Both the position numbers and the translations under genes were made by a program. A stretch of DNA of 64,000 bases from the NCBI RefSeq assembly GCF_905475395.1, contig NC_058340.1:65512181-65576180 (forward strand), read 5' to 3'. Source of the DNA: Chrysoperla carnea (Eukaryota > Arthropoda > Insecta > Neuroptera > Chrysopidae). Positions 39,603-51,469 of the stretch are shown piece after piece; positions within the stretch are counted from its first letter, which is position 1, and each line of letters begins with the position of its first letter. Under the pieces are notes generated by a model. The model ran no database searches, was not told the DNA's origin, and saw only the letters and a program-made list of their open reading frames with translations.

Positions 39603-42600
39603 TATGACCCATTCATGCACTATAACTTTCTGCACATTCTAAATGTTATTTTTTTTTTAATATAATTGTGTGCAGGTCAATTTTTTTAAAGAGCAAATGT
39701 TCGTGTTTCGTTAAAATTTATAAAATATTTTATAATAATTATACAAAATATAATTTAATCAGGTACATGTAAACACAAAATATTCCATAATTTATTTAAC
39801 TTTTGAACACTTACCCATAAAATTTAGCGAATATTTATTTTTTCATTATGATTTGTATTTGCAAAAATTGCAAACATCCTGTGCTTCGTATTTCGTTTAC
39901 AGAATAGATAATTATTTTAAATGCTTTTTTTTGTGAGAAAATAGATAATTTTTCTCATTAAAAACAAATTGTAAAATTAATAATTTTGACGTAATTTATG
40001 AATATTCGATGTTTATAAAATTACTGCCACTTAACTAGTTTGCAGTTAAGTGTAGATTTTGTTAATTATTTTCGATCAATCTTAAAATTGTCAAAACTTT
40101 GAAAATTTTACAAAACAAAATAGTAATTTATAGATATTTTCCTAACCAAAAGAAAATTTTGGTTCTTTTTAACAAGAACAAATATATATAAAAACATACA
40201 TTTTTTTAGTAATTACAAAATAATCTTTATAAGGGCTTTAATCAAAATTATAAAGCATAAAAAAAATATGGGATTGATGAGATAATTTTCGACGTATTTT
40301 TTTTTCAAAGTCAACAGCGAAGAAAAAATTATAAATAATGAAAATACATAACACAAAAATATTTCTTTCCATTTACGAAGAAAACACATTAAAAATACAG
40401 TGTGGTCGGGGAAAATTCAACGGATAATATAGACCTTATCAAACTTAATAATAAATCTATACGTGAAACGTTTATCGGAGCTTATTAAAATCGAATTTCT
40501 ATCTTAAATCAAACATACAACAATAATTTTCAAACACAACACACACATTGGTGATATTTAGCAGTTCACACGCACATTAACGTCTAGGTAAGTTTTGTAC
40601 AGAAGCAGAGAGGTGGATTATAGTCTATACGTCTAGCAAAGTGGCGATAATTATTATTTAAAAAAATGGTAAGTTAGAAAACGTTATTTTTCTCCTCTCC
40701 GGGCAGAAAGTGTCAACTTTCCACCTACTGTGCTAAGCGAAGTTACCGCTTTCCGTCGAGCAGGAAAATAGTATACACACCACGAAAGTAAGTAAAGAAT
40801 ATGTCAGGTGAGACATTCTATACTTTTGTTCCCTAGATGTGTAATATTAATATACTATTTAAGAAATTTAAGTTTTTCTTCTGGAACATTATGGAAAGGC
40901 ATATGGCCCGCTTCTGAAGTGAGCCTTACCCAACACTTAAGCACAAGCGCGTAATTGCGCGAGTGATCTACTAGACAACCACATTATCTTTAAACGCATT
41001 ACACAATTCAATTCATTCATTCATTAGTAAAATAAATTATAACCTTTTAACCATCACAATAAATACGCTTTTCCCTGATAAATTTTACATTCATTTTCAA
41101 GGAAAATTTTCGTTATTTGTAGGGTGTAATATTTCAAAGTTAATGTCTTTGTACACGTGAATATTTTGGTTTTTTATTTTTCTATTTTTCATGACACTTC
41201 TTAAGATATTTCTATTGGAGTGAGAGCGAGTAAAGGGGTCTCTAAATAGTTGTATTCGTGCAATCTGTCAACGCTACATACTTTTATATATTGCTCACCT
41301 AACTTTGTTGGCACAGTTGCTTTCTGTAGCAAAAACTCGAACTAAAAATGTACAAAAACGTCTTCTAAATAGTACGGATTTCTATCCTTTATATGTTAAA
41401 TATAAACAACTTTGAAATTTTATAGCAGTTAACAGACACGGTCAATGCTTCTACAATTTTTTTTTGTACAACTGTATGTCGCTGAAAACTATCTCTTAGG
41501 AATATTTTGTTAGAAATACCTTAAGACTCAACACACCGATAAAGCAAAATGTCTTTAAACAAAAAAATGTATCGCATTGGAGAACATTTTAACGCACATT
41601 GATAAAACAAAACATTTTATCAGACATTGATTAGATATTTTTTAATAAAATAATTCATTTTATATGGAATTTTAAAACTAAGAAAGGCTATCTAGCGACA
41701 GAAAACTAAAGAACTATAGGTGTTAGCTAGCATAGACATATAATATTTAACGGAAATGTCATTTACAATCTTGTATATTGCATACCATAATACATTATTA
41801 AAAAAATAAAGACTAGAAAAGCAAATATGGCACAGCACATTCAAATATATAATAAAGTATCTTTTCTCTTTTCATTCAATGAAAAAATCAGCTGAGTCTA
41901 ACAAATACGGTTAACATTTTTTACTCGTAGCGCTAACATCTTAGCCTTAAAATTCCATAACATCTGCTTGGATGCAATCATTTGTTTCATCAGTGTGTTA
42001 ACAACTAACAAAAACTAACAACGTTCTCGCTTGATTAGTGTGTATTGCCCATTTCTATTTTAACGACAACACAAAATGTCACGTGCAACAAAAGCCGTTG
42101 AAGTTACAAATTATAAATTGTTCAAGTTTGATGAGTTCTATCACCAATATATTTATATTTAGGAGTAAGCCCCTAACTTTTTTCTTGTAAATAAGTAAAA
42201 TATTTCGCTAAAATTTATATTTTTTAAGTTGAAATGTATGCAAATAAGTAAATTCATTTATTTAGAATAATACAAACAAATAGGAACATATAAATAAAAA
42301 CCCTATTTACGAAGGCAGTGAGTGCTACGATGAGATTAAGGCTGAGGCATAAATGCAAGCGACCAAGCATGGATGCTAACATTAAATTTTAGTTGGCGAT
42401 ATAGAAATGTCCAATAAACTGTAAGAAATTAAGAATTTTTTTCATGCAGTTCATTGAACATTCCTGTATCACACAGTTAAAAAAAAGTAGAATCAATGCT
42501 TGATCGCTTGCTTTTAAAGCTTCAATTAAAGACTTAAAAAAAAATAATAATAAAGTCACAACAGTATTTTTTTTAAATGGTAAATATCACAGATTCGTTT

Positions 42601-43191
42601 CAATTTTTGTTGTTTTTTTTTTTTTCAAATATTCAATTATAAAATTAAATTAAAACATAGAATTATAAAAAATTTATAATAAGAACAGTAGTTGTAGTTT
42701 AAAAAAACAAATAAAATTCGGTCGTTTTTTTTTACAATAAAAATAAAAAAATTTAAAAAAACAGGTTGTAAGACATAATTTATATATAAATAAAATACTG
42801 AAATGTTGGTTTTTTGCAACTTGGTTTTAATATAATTATTACAATCTTCTTTCATCTTCTTTCTTCTGTCAGATTTCAAGCTGCGGGATTACAAATAAAT
42901 GTTTTTTTTTCTCTTGTTTATAATATAATAATGCATGACAATTTTTGATTTGTTTAAAGGTGATTCCACAAAATCTAAATTAATCGCACATATATCAAAA
43001 TAAGTAAAAATTTTTAGTGTCGGCATAATTTTAGGTATGACCTTTGTCAGTTACACCTCTACGATTGTAGATGCTTGAAGTTGTAGGATCATCAAACAAC
43101 CCTTTCATTTGATATATTTAATAACATAGTTTTTTTAAATCAGAATATTTTATATCTCTCAAAATATTTCAAAACTCTTAATCCGCCTCTA

Positions 43192-43354
43192 CCAGTACAT
43201 ATATCTTGTGGTTACTCTGTGATGACAAACGCTAAAACTATCGTTGGAAGTTAAATTTAGATGATGATAACAATCATTGTCTAAACTATGCCTCTAACGA
43301 TAGCGAAAAATCATCACAAAATAGTTACACAGTAGGTACTAAGATGAATAGTAA
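43192..43354. mobile_element. Foldback / MITE-like element, about 163 bp
   Basis: The left arm (gtacatatatcttgtggtta, ctctgtgatga, acgctaaaactatcgttgg) is the inverted counterpart of the right arm (taacgatagcg, tcatcacaaaatagttacac, agtaggtac), meeting at a short atgatgataac centre. Almost the whole element is palindromic. Confidence 0.7.
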
Positions 43355-44269
43355 ATGGTCTGCGTCGATCTTAAAAACTTGAAAAATGATAAAGATAAGC
43401 TTGCTTCGGTTTCCAATATAAATCAGTTTTTCGGTTTTATCAGGTTTTTCCTGGATTTAAAACTTCAATATTACTGAATTAATTTTTCGTAGTTTAATAC
43501 CATCTTTTTAATAACTCTCGAGAAACATTACATCTGACCGATCCCTTAAATCTTAATACTTTTTTTACTTTTAAAATTGCAATTAAATAATATCAAAATC
43601 CAAGCAGGCAAGGCTAGTTTTCTAACATTTCTAAAAGTTCGAACATTAAAGGGTGTGAAGTACGTTTTAAGTTTAGATATCTGTTGAAAAGGCTATTATT
43701 CAACATGATCCAAATTTATATTAACTGACTAGGCCCTGGAAATGTTTTCATTTAATCTCTTCTCAAGTATCAGTCCCTACTAAAGCTAGGTGTTAAAAAT
43801 GAAGATAATAAAATAAAATCAAAATTATGTGTGTTTAAAAAAACAAAAAATATGTCAAGTTAAAAGTTACAGACTAAGCATGCTCTCAGTGTAAACCTAA
43901 AGTTTTGCCCTTGACTGGTATCGATAAATTTTATCGACTTTAAAAAACGACCTAATAAAAAAATCTTATTTTGATAAATGCACAAGGGTCTAAATACAAA
44001 TACAATATATTATTTATATAATACGCATGATCAAATCAGCTAAGTCCTACAAATAAAATTTGTGAAGTATATTTTTCATCGAAGAAAAAATGAAAAACAA
44101 ATGGAAATGTTTATACATAGTTAAGAATCAAATATATGTATATGAATGAAAATTAGAACACTCAAAAGATAAAACCTATCGAGGGGGGAAAGTATTTTGA
44201 AAATTTTCATTTGGAAAAATGAAAACAAATGCAATTATTTTCTATTAATAGAAAATTCATTAACGAATT

Positions 44270-47200
44270 TTAATGACGGGAACGATGTGTATCCCTCTCT
44301 CGATCACGTTCTCTATCACGATCTGATTCTCTTCGTGTGCCAGCATCTCGATCACGTTCTCGTTCGCGTTCCCGATCACCACGTTCACGATAACGTTCTT
44401 CGTAATAATTTCGTGATTTTGATGGAGGTGCTTCTGCTGGTACTTCCGGTGTTTCTGGTGGTGATTTGTTTCTTGGGCGTACGGCTCTTTAAAAGAATTG
44501 ATTTTTAAATTAGATCTTTAAATTATATTAAGCCAAAATTTAGAAGAAAACTTTAAAGTTATTGCTTATAAAAAACCAAACATCTTTCGTTCGAAGCATT
44601 CCTTTCGCGAATCAAAAAAACTTCAGCATAAATTCAACGCAAAAATAGAAGAGTTTCGCTATTGATAACTGGGAGGTGCAACTCGCCAACTGGCGATAAT
44701 AATTCGTACTAATTAAAATCAGAAGAAGACCCGAATCCAGTAGTTACAATTTCGACAACCAAAAATACTTATAAAGAATGGCTTTTTTTCTTAAATTGCA
44801 AAATAAGAAAATTTACAAGTATAGTTACCTCTATCCGAGGACACACTATATGTATGGATTTAGTTATGACCACTAAATAAACAGGGTATGAAGTTCACTG
44901 GAAGTACATGACTTTCATTTTATTTTGTAAACTAGGGTAATTTTTCAAAATAAAAATGACTTAATAAACCCACAACTACTGGAGGTAATAAAAATATCAC
45001 AATTTCTGGATGGTTCCTTTAAAAAAAATAAAGACATCTTACCTATCTTCAGGGCTTCTGTCTCTATAATCACGTTCTCTTTCTCGTTCACCACGGCTGC
45101 GTGATCTTTCTCTAGGTTCTCGACCTTCTCGATTATAACTTTCACCATAATAACGTTCACGATCACGATCACGTTCTCGTTCACGATCTCTACTACGCTC
45201 TCGATACCTCGAAGCAGATCGTTCACGTCGATCACGTCGACGATGTGAGCGATCACGTGACCTGGACCTATCACGTCGCCCAGAACCATAACTTTTCGCT
45301 TCCACGCCATGCAATGTATCTTGTAAGGAGCTAATCAATATTTTACAGCGATCGTCGTTAGCTACTTTCGATTGTTTGATTAGTGATATAGCGGTGACAA
45401 GTGTTTCTATCGCGCCGGCATAATCTCCCGCAGCGGCATCGGACACTGCACGTGCTATTGCTGAACTGGAAACTGTTCTATTACGTCCCATAATATCCTC
45501 GAATTCTTGTTCAGAAACCGTTGTTGTTTCACCACGATGTTCGGGACCAGTGGGTGCTCCGTAAGGAGATTGCTGGAAGTAAGAAATAATGGTTTATTAT
45601 TTTGATATGAATTGCCAAACAGTTTAAAATTCGGAATTATTAAGGTTGTACTGATATCTGATACATCACAATAATTCCCGGGTAAAAATATATAATTACC
45701 CCAGTTGGAGGTCCGTATCCATGTGGAGGTCCGTGTGGTGGTCCATTTGTAGCTCCATGTGGAATTCCAATTGGAGGACCATGAGGTGGTCCCAATGGCG
45801 GCCCATGTTGTTGTGGGGCTCCTGGATGTTGCATTCCTTGTTGATGCGGTGGCCCTCCACCTAAAATAAATTATTTCAATAAAAGTTACATTCATTGTCA
45901 TAAAAATATGTTCCAAATACTGTTCTGTATCCCAAATAGTAACAACTTGTAAACCGGGTGTAACAAATGCTGAAGCAAAAATATTAAAAACAAAATATGG
46001 GTTCAGAAAGGGGCATTCTATGATAGCTACTTTGTTAAAATTATTTTCTACAATTTTTGTTAATCCTAGAAATTTCAATTTTATGTACATTTATTGAAAA
46101 ATACTCGAATATAATTTCAAAATTAGCGAAAGTCTATCTCGGCACAGAATATTTGATCTTAAAAAAATTACCTGGTTGGAAGAATGCTGGATTAACATGC
46201 GGTGCTGGAGCAACATGAGGTCCTTGAGGTGGGCCTTGTGGTGGTCCATGAGGTACCGGTGGAGGACCACCCATTGGTGGTCCACGTGGTGGACCTCCCA
46301 TTGGAGGACCTCGAGGTGGTCCTTGCATATGTGGTGGAGCTTGTCCATGAGGTGGAAATTGATGCATCGGTGGACGATTCCATTCCGGACGCGGTCTTGA
46401 ATTAAGGTGAATAGTCAAATTTGTTCCCTGAAGATTTCCCTGGAAAGGCTATTAATAACAATTTAATAAAAATAGAATATTAAGGTCGGATATTTTCAGA
46501 AGGTTCTTGTAAGGAAATAGCAGGATCTGTAAAATGGAAAATTGAAAATATACGACCTTAAGGAAATCGAAGATTACATACCATTCCTGGACGATGTTGA
46601 GGTGGACCTTGTGGTGGACCCTGAGGCGGACCCGGTGGTCTTGGTGGACCATTTGGTCGAGGACCATTAGGATTCCATTGTTGTTGTGGAAATCTTGGAG
46701 GTCCTTGATTCGGTGGCATAATTTGTCCTGGAGGAGGTCCTTGCATTGGCGGCCCTTGCATTCTTGGTGGTGGTCCACCCATTCCTCCTGGTGGCATACC
46801 AGGTGGTGGAACTGGACCTCGTACATCTTGTGGTGGTCCCATCATCATCCGCTGGGCATTCGGGTTTTGTTGGTGAGGACCTGGAGGAATATTAGGATTT
46901 TGGTGAGTTGGAACGGCCCCGGGGTGTGGACCCCTGGGGCCGGGATTAGGGGTAGAAAGTCGAGTTTTAGACTGACTTTCAAATTGATTTAATGCTTGTT
47001 TTGTAGGTAAGGTTACAACAGGAATTTGTCCGTGGAGTTCTTTCTTTGGTAAGTGTTCCATACATAATCGCATACTTGGTTCAGATCCCAAAGATATTAC
47101 ACAAAAACCCTTAGACTGACCATTAGCACGATTTTCAAAAAATTTTACCTCCATAAAATCAGTGACACCAATTTCGGCAACGGCGTCTGTTATTTCTTGA

Positions 47201-47805
47201 TCGGTTGTCCACTGAAATTTTAGCATTAATTAAAATGTGTACAATAAAATTTCAAGAACGTCGTAAATTTTTTAATAAACATCTTATCTTACTAAAAAAA
47301 ATTATTTTAACAAAAAAATTAAATATTTTGGACATACCCACGATAAATTTCCAATGTATAATTGATACCTTCGACCAATCGTATTTGGTTGTATATTGTT
47401 ACCAAGTTGATGGTATGGTGGAGCGCCATTTGTATCTTCACCACCGGCCGGTGGTGGACCAGAATGTGGATGATTTGCTTCTACACCATCATCTTGACCT
47501 CCACTAGGAGTTGCAGCTATCACATCATCGTATAAGTCAACATCTTCGCCAGTGAATTCATCCTAATATACAAAAATAAAAGATAAAATCAATAATATGT
47601 ACATAGTGAACTTTCATGGCATTACGAGATACTATGTACACAAAATGCCGGTCATGGAATCTAATTGATTTCATATATGCAAATATTTATGAAAATTTAA
47701 AACGTATTCCTTGTACAGAATTATTTATTTGTAAATTGTACATACCTGAGCAAAATCTTGTTCAATATCGTCAGCGTATAAGTCAATATCAGGCCCATCC
47801 GCCAT
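44270..47805 (-). CDS. Cpsf6: Cleavage and polyadenylation specificity factor subunit 6 (CFIm68)
   Basis: CPSF6 pairs with NUDT21/CPSF5 in cleavage factor Im, binds UGUA elements upstream of poly(A) sites and biases 3'-end choice; it acts in the nucleus. Exons in transcript order: 47746-47805, 47338-47562, 46582-47211, 46172-46439, 45700-45860, 45043-45572, 44270-44486; all phases agree, giving 696 aa (human 551). The start [20 protein letters not shown] is typical of CPSF6. The RRM has RNP2 LYIGNLSW (residues 88-95) and RNP1-like [11 protein letters not shown]. The middle (about 170-450) is Pro/Gly-rich and contains APHVNPAFF, shared with human CPSF6. Then come [10 protein letters not shown] and an [17 protein letters not shown] block. 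The last 150 residues are an RS-like domain of RD, RE and RS repeats ending THRSRH. It is transcribed divergently from NDUFAF5. Confidence 0.96.
44487..45042 (-). other. CPSF6 last intron, 556 bp
   Basis: The donor gtaagatg follows ...RSPEDR and an Arg codon is completed across the junction (AG|A). The intron contains no recognisable feature. Confidence 0.8.
45573..46171 (-). other. CPSF6 introns 4 and 5 flanking the 161-bp exon
   Basis: Intron 5 (45573-45699) and intron 4 (45861-46171) flank exon 45700-45860. Open frames that run into these introns are read-through of the Pro/Gly coding exons. Nothing else is seen. Confidence 0.8.
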
Positions 47806-48761
47806 TTTCATAACTGTTGCTGTTTTAATAATTTTATAACATGGGGCAGCAAAGCGTCAGTTTTTACGAAACCATAGACATATTTATGAATATTTGTTGT
47901 AGTCGCCACATAGAGGGCACACGGTAAGAACATTATTAACTAAAGGCTTCCTCACACTAAAAATTTGTATCCACTTAACGTAAGATTCGAATCTAGAACG
48001 TGAAATGAAAAAATATTTTTTAGAATGTTTTACATCCAATATTATATCTGAAGTTTTTAAAAATTATGAAACACAAACCAAATTAAAATGATTTCAAAAT
48101 CGTGTAGATCAAAATTTTGTTCGTAGCATCAATATTTTTAAGCGTTACAAACTTGGGACTAAACTTAATATACTATGTATATTTCATATACATGGTATAA
48201 AAAATACCTAATTTACAGAAGTCCAAAAGGAAAATAAATATTCCAAAAGTCTTAAGTTTCTGAAATTTTATTGAACTTAACAGGAATCTTAGCAAGTAGT
48301 TCATTTTTTTGTATAGCTGTAGAAGCTTTACTGTCTTGAATGACGAGAAAAACAAAGCTTTCCAGCTTTCGACAACTCACAACTTTAAATTATTTGCTTT
48401 AATTATAAAGCATAAATATAAAAGTGTAAAGAAAGTTGGGAAAACTTGTTCAAGTAGTATTCAATTATTGATAAAGTATAATCGGTCAATTAAACTTGAA
48501 TTATGAGAACGGGCCTTAAGAACTGCGTTTAGTACAGAAACCGATTGATCTTAGTCTATAGAGATATAAACTCTGGATTTGATATAAGTCTGTTAGAATA
48601 TCTTCCTGCTTATTTCCCGAATTTTCCCAATTCCTTATTCTTTTTTGGATTAGATGATCCTATTAAGCTATCTTTTTCTATGCTATAAACTATGCGATTG
48701 TTGACAGAAGTCACGTGTTGTAGTTGACTTTTAATTTCAATATTACGAAAAATTATAAAAA
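47806..48761. promoter_or_regulatory. Divergent intergenic region between CPSF6 and NDUFAF5
   Basis: These 956 bases separate the two start codons and must hold both 5' UTRs and promoters. No clear TATA box is positioned for either gene. Visible elements are an accatagac octamer-like site 66 bases above the CPSF6 ATG (47871-47879) and a CACGTG E-box (about 48712-48717) some 45 bases above the NDUFAF5 ATG. Open frames here are short and not coding-like. Confidence 0.5.
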
Positions 48762-50686
48762 ATGTTACGACAATCGCGAATATGGCAACTAAGAAAAAAT
48801 TTCAGTACACTTTCCGACGAATATATTATGAATGTATTCGATCGGAAAGCAAAATATTTACAGCGTGAAAGAGCTGCTCAAGCTGACAATGTAGAATTGT
48901 ACGATTATTTAAAAGATGAGGTTGGTTTTCGTTTAGCCGATCGAGTTTCAGATATTAAACGATTGTTTAAAACCGCTGCAGATATTGGTACAATATTCTT
49001 AATTTCCGTCATTTTTATAAACTTCTTCAATTAATTAATTTTGATGTTAATTAGGATGTAATCGAGGTTTTATTTCGAAACATTTGTTACCTGATTCTGT
49101 TGAGAAATTAATTTTATGTGATATGAGCCATACAAATTTAAAAATTGCTAGCAATTTCAAAGAAAATGTTACGGAAATTAAAGAACAGGTTTTAGATGAA
49201 GAATTTATTGAAGTAAGAGAGTTTTTATTTTCGTTTCATTCTTCGGCTTATTAATCAGGTTTAAACAAATTTTTAGTTTGAAGAAAATTCATTAGACTTA
49301 GTAATATCAAATCTTAGTTTACATTGGGTTAACAATTTACCACAAGCGTTTCACAATATTTTAAGAGCTTTAAAAAATGATGGTGTTTTCATGGCGGCTG
49401 TATTTGGCGGGGACACTTTATTTGAATTACGGTATGAAAAATACGAGATCAGATGATTTCTGAGGCGCTAATATATCAATAATATGGATAATGCTAAAGT
49501 GGCGGATTTAAGGAAAAAGACCCAGTGAGCAAAATCTATAAATATTGACGTGTTTTTTTAGCCTTCGTTAATAAACTTGATACCTCCTTTGTAGTCCCCT
49601 TTCCTAAAAATTTGTCTCCCCCCTTTTTTTAGTCTTCCTTTATGAACTTCGTGTCCTTTTATACAAATTGTGTGCCCTACTTCGAGAACCCAGTGGACAA
49701 TCGCTCCTTCGCCACCCCCTAAATTCGCCACTAATAATGCATTAATTTCACTTTTCCATATGAAGTATGATTTCGATGATTTTACGTATTCCATTAAATA
49801 AAATCATTTAACGCCTAGAATATCACAATCTTGTAAAAATGAACTATGTAATGTAATAAATTTTAGCTCATCACTACAGTTAGCAGAGCTAGAACGAAAA
49901 GGAGGAATATCTGCTCATATTTCGCCGTTCACAGAAATTCGAGATATAGGTCGATTATTACAAAAGGCTGGTTTTACAATGCTCACAATTGATGTAGACG
50001 AAATCGTTGTACATTATCCAAGTATTTTTGAGCTGATGTGGGATTTGAAAGGTAACTGAAATTTTATAGAATGTTACGGAAGTGAGCCAAGCATTGAAAA
50101 ACATAATAAATAATTTTTACTCCACTTTTAACGTTAAGTCGTTACAGCAAATATTTGTTACTAAAAAGCTTGAAAATTTGTTTATAGGTATGGGAGAAAA
50201 TAATGCAGCTAGAAATCGAACATTACATCTAAGTAGGGATACGCAATTAGCCGCGGCAGCGATTTATCAACAGTTGTATGGTATTAAAAGCCCCGAAACA
50301 ACGGATATCAAAGTTCCTGCAACATTTCAAGTAATTTTTATTTTTCAATTTTGTTTCAAAAAAATCAGGATTAGATTTTTGAAAACACAATCGATTCTCG
50401 CAAACGACGATGAGTCGATTAGTCGATAACACGCGTTAGCCACATGTAACGCACTTCGGAATTTCACACGGGTCGAATTAGTTTCTACTATTATTTTTGT
50501 ACTAAGTTTGCAATTTTATTTTTGTTTTAGATAATTTATATGTTAGGCTGGAAACCAGACGCATCACAGCCGAAACCTTTAGAACGTGGTACTGGAAAAA
50601 TTTCATTAAAAGATCTACATCGATTGGATGAAATAATTAAGGAGAAAAAAAATTTAGAAATTGATTTAAACGATAATAAAAAATAA
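48762..50686 (+). CDS. NDUFAF5: NDUFAF5, mitochondrial complex I assembly arginine hydroxylase
   Basis: NDUFAF5 sits on the matrix side of the inner mitochondrial membrane and, in human, hydroxylates an arginine of NDUFS7 early in complex I assembly; it has a SAM-methyltransferase-like fold. Exons: 48762-48987, 49055-49212, 49277-49431, 49867-50051, 50188-50330, 50531-50686; phases agree, giving 340 aa (human 345). The N-terminus [16 protein letters not shown] is basic and acid-free, as expected for a mitochondrial presequence. Motif I reads ADIGCNRGF (residues 73-81). Family signatures follow: [61 protein letters not shown], and [19 protein letters not shown]. The ATG at 48762 is the first in frame and is followed by the targeting peptide. 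The gene is convergent with UFC1. Confidence 0.96.
49496..49733. mobile_element. hAT-like MITE inside NDUFAF5 intron 3
   Basis: The ends are inverted repeats: AGTGGCGGATTTA on the left and its near-complement TAAATTCGCCACT on the right (12 of 13 match). The flanking 8-mers are ataatgct (49488-49495) and ataatgca (49734-49741), matching at 7 of 8 positions, which fits the 8-bp target duplication of hAT transposons. The interior (238 bp in all) encodes no transposase, so this is a non-autonomous element. Confidence 0.7.
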
Positions 50687-50741
50687 AATATTTATATAAA
50701 TTTTTTATAGACATAATTTAAAAAATAAAAATATTTTCAAG
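50687..50741. other. 55-bp convergent gap between NDUFAF5 and UFC1 stop codons
   Basis: A + strand AATAAA lies at 50724-50729, suitable for NDUFAF5. On the - strand no AATAAA or ATTAAA is visible before NDUFAF5 coding sequence begins, so the UFC1 transcript probably runs antisense into the last NDUFAF5 exon. Confidence 0.6.
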
Positions 50742-51469
50742 TTATGATTTCTTTTCATCTTTTTCTTTATATGTGATAACTCCTTTTTCAATTAAATCGG
50801 GTATTTCTACTGCTAACCAAGGACCCAGCTGTAATACAAAAAATTTCATTTAATTTATTATTTTTTAAACCGTTGATTACGATAAATATTTACCCCTAAG
50901 GCAAGAGCATGTGCAATACCAAATTTGGGAACATTCCTTGCCCATAATGGTTTAAAATGATCTGTTAAACAAATTTTTCCTCCGCGATACATTTTCGCTG
51001 TTTTACCATCTAATTCTGGTAATGCTAATTCAGGGGCAGTGACTGGATACATGACTGGAATCTGTCAAACAAAGTAAAGTTATATTACAAGCATGGAAGC
51101 TAAAGATAAGGAAAACTATCTCTGTATATGAAAAGTTAAGTATATTCTTACCTCAAATTCGATATCGAATTCGTATTTTAACAATTCATGAATATACCAA
51201 CATTTACCAAACCATCTCGTACCTTCTTTATTCGATTCCAAACGAAACCAATCATTATCAGCTGCTTTATTACTTTGTACGTACTAAAAATTTTAGGGTC
51301 TTGTATAGTTAAGAGTTATCTTAAATACAAAAATTGCATATCTTACTGCTATTAACGATTGATATTCTTCTTTAAGACGTTGTACCCATAAATCTTTATC
51401 CCTAGGCCCAGCTTTTGTCTTTAATAATGGAATTTTACTTAATGTAGAACGTGTACTATCGTCAACCAT
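50742..51469 (-). CDS. UFC1: Ubiquitin-fold modifier-conjugating enzyme 1 (UFM1 E2)
   Basis: UFC1 accepts UFM1 from the E1 enzyme UBA5 on a cysteine and, with the E3 UFL1, modifies targets such as ribosomal protein uL24 at the endoplasmic reticulum. Exons in transcript order: 51347-51469, 51152-51283, 50894-51061, 50742-50828; all junctions are phase 0. The product is 169 aa (human 167). Nearly every block is conserved: [49 protein letters not shown], and [17 protein letters not shown]. The catalytic cysteine in KICLTDHF falls at residue 116, the same number as in human UFC1. The C-terminus is [18 protein letters not shown] plus a Lys-rich tail. The start MVDDSTRS is the only upstream in-frame ATG. 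Confidence 0.97.

Larger units (their letters stand above)
37376..44269. other. Intergenic region between brp and CPSF6
   Basis: No gene was recognised in these 6.9 kb. A diverged repeat occupies about 37.8-38.19 kb, and a less AT-rich stretch at 38.2-38.65 kb lacks a good frame. A foldback lies at 39402-39602 and another at 43192-43354. The CPSF6 3' UTR must occupy the right-hand end on the - strand. The remainder is A/T-rich with homopolymers. Confidence 0.6.

Noticed and set aside
46176-46992. + strand open frames rich in Trp, Ser, Arg and Leu opposite CPSF6
   Set aside because: They are antisense shadows of the Pro/Gly-rich CPSF6 exons.
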